From NCBI RefSeq assembly GCF_006124995.1, contig NZ_QEWN01000108.1:62001-126000 (forward strand): a DNA stretch of 64,000 nt. The letters run 5' to 3'. Source of the DNA: Vibrio sp. Hep-1b-8. GTDB lineage: Bacteria; Pseudomonadota; Gammaproteobacteria; Enterobacterales; Vibrionaceae. The position numbers and the translations under genes are program-made. This document shows, piece by piece, positions 63,591 to 64,000 of the stretch (positions are counted from its first letter, which is position 1; every line of letters starts with the position of its first letter). The notes beneath the pieces are model-generated. The model saw nothing but the letters and a program-made list of their open reading frames with translations. It did no database searches and was not told where the DNA came from.

Positions 63591-63846
63591 TGTGTACAGG
63601 GTTGGCACGCACAATAGGTAAATTGGCCTCGGCGCAAGCTAGCACAAATGGCATCTCTAAGCGGCCTGTAGCTTCAATTACGATGCGTTCAGGACTGTAT
63701 TTATTTATGATTCTTAATGCTTCTTTGATACCTTTGTCTGTGTTTTCTACTGAGAAAAATATGTCTAACGGTCTAATGTGGATATCTAATTGTGTTTTCC
63801 CGGTATCAACTCCGACGTTGATGTTTTGCTTCAATTTATTATTCAT
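63583..63846 (-). pseudogene. Truncated IS110-family transposase (N-terminal part)
   Basis: The minus-strand frame from ATG 63846 encodes INVGVDTGKTQLDIHIRP, then ERIVIEATGRLEMPFVLACA and IVRANPVHIKR, the RuvC-like DEDD domain start of IS110-family transposases (first Asp in VGVDTGK, Glu in IEATG). The normal protein continues for more than 200 residues with a second catalytic Ser domain; here the frame leaves homology after HIKR (about 63590) and runs into the cassette gene's end. So only the first about 86 codons remain. The boundary coincides with GCGTTTAA, also present at 63966-63973. Confidence 0.8.
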
Positions 63847-64000
63847 AATAAGCTAACTCTTGCTTGCGTAATGCGGGTTCGAGACCCAGTCGACTATTCG
63901 AGGTTTATGCTTGGAGTCCTATGTAGTGTTCATGTTTGTTATCGGTCTCTCAAAAGAGGAGCCAGCGTTTAAACGAACTACTACATGGAAAGCTTTAGTT
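63847..64000. other. Non-coding 5' flank of the IS110-family fragment
   Basis: 154 bases to the window edge without a gene. It contains GCGGGTTCGAGACCC, which resembles a small stem-loop, an imperfect hairpin near 63943-63962, and a second copy of GCGTTTAA (63966-63973). In IS110-group elements this region, between the element end and the transposase start, encodes the bridge RNA that guides recombination. Whether that applies here cannot be decided by eye. Confidence 0.35.

Noticed and set aside
63870-63890. GGGTTCGAGACCC, tRNA T-arm-like
   Set aside because: No acceptor, anticodon or D arm can be built around it; likely chance or part of an IS-encoded RNA structure.

Overview
The window is bacterial chromosomal DNA with the gene content and protein sequences of a marine Vibrio or close relative. 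It carries a giant LapA/RTX-type adhesin, an AapJQMP amino-acid transporter, a 1.6-kb-codon NAD-glutamate dehydrogenase, DUF3466 and DUF3634 proteins, and several operons in the same order as in Enterobacteria. Three perfect matS sites (49467, 51809, 58970) and matP itself (59461) place the right-hand third inside the Ter macrodomain of a chromosome.

Layout. 1-2.5 kb: end of an unknown gene, a DUF2750 gene, and an ompA-like plus tolC-like pair on the minus strand. 2.9-13.5 kb: a 3545-residue secreted adhesin with an N-terminal retention module, a LapG-type TAAG site, many Ig/cadherin/Calx-beta repeats, RTX repeats and a type I secretion tail. 13.6-16.7 kb: a 7-bp tandem array, then rlmI, acyP, tusE and yccA, clustered as in E. 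coli. 16.9-21.1 kb: the aapJQMP operon. 21.5-24.1 kb: a short siroheme synthase, yajQ and an aroH-type DAHP synthase. 24.2-24.8 kb: a complete-looking IS200 element. 24.9-28.7 kb: a degenerate PEP-synthase-like gene, a DUF4442 gene, an unknown membrane protein and a CvfB-like RNA-binding protein. 28.8-39.4 kb: rsmF, letB (yebT), letA (yebS), an ABC exporter, msrC, proQ and prc, again as in E. coli. 39.5-60.2 kb: a secreted unknown, pepN, DUF2835, gdh, pyrD, zapC, rlmKL, a glutaredoxin-like gene, uup, DUF3466, rmf, fabA, lonH, matP and DUF3634.

60.4-64 kb is different: accessory and decaying DNA. It holds an outer-membrane barrel gene, two small unrecognised genes, a broken YoeB toxin, a GC-rich phage-derived three-gene fragment, an apparent integron gene cassette with an unknown protein, and a truncated IS110-family transposase sitting in what looks like the cassette's attC site.

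Cooperation and regulation. The adhesin is divergent from its probable outer-membrane partners (TolC-like pore and OmpA-like protein), but the inner-membrane ABC transporter, membrane fusion protein and LapD/LapG regulators are not in this window. LetA and LetB form a lipid transport bridge across the envelope. Prc and ProQ are adjacent. RlmI, RsmF and RlmKL modify rRNA. FabA is preceded by adjoining FabR-like and FadR-like operators, the DUF2835 gene by a strong LexA-like box, and the aap promoter region by a LuxR/HapR-like half-palindrome. These regulatory calls rest on sequence matches alone.
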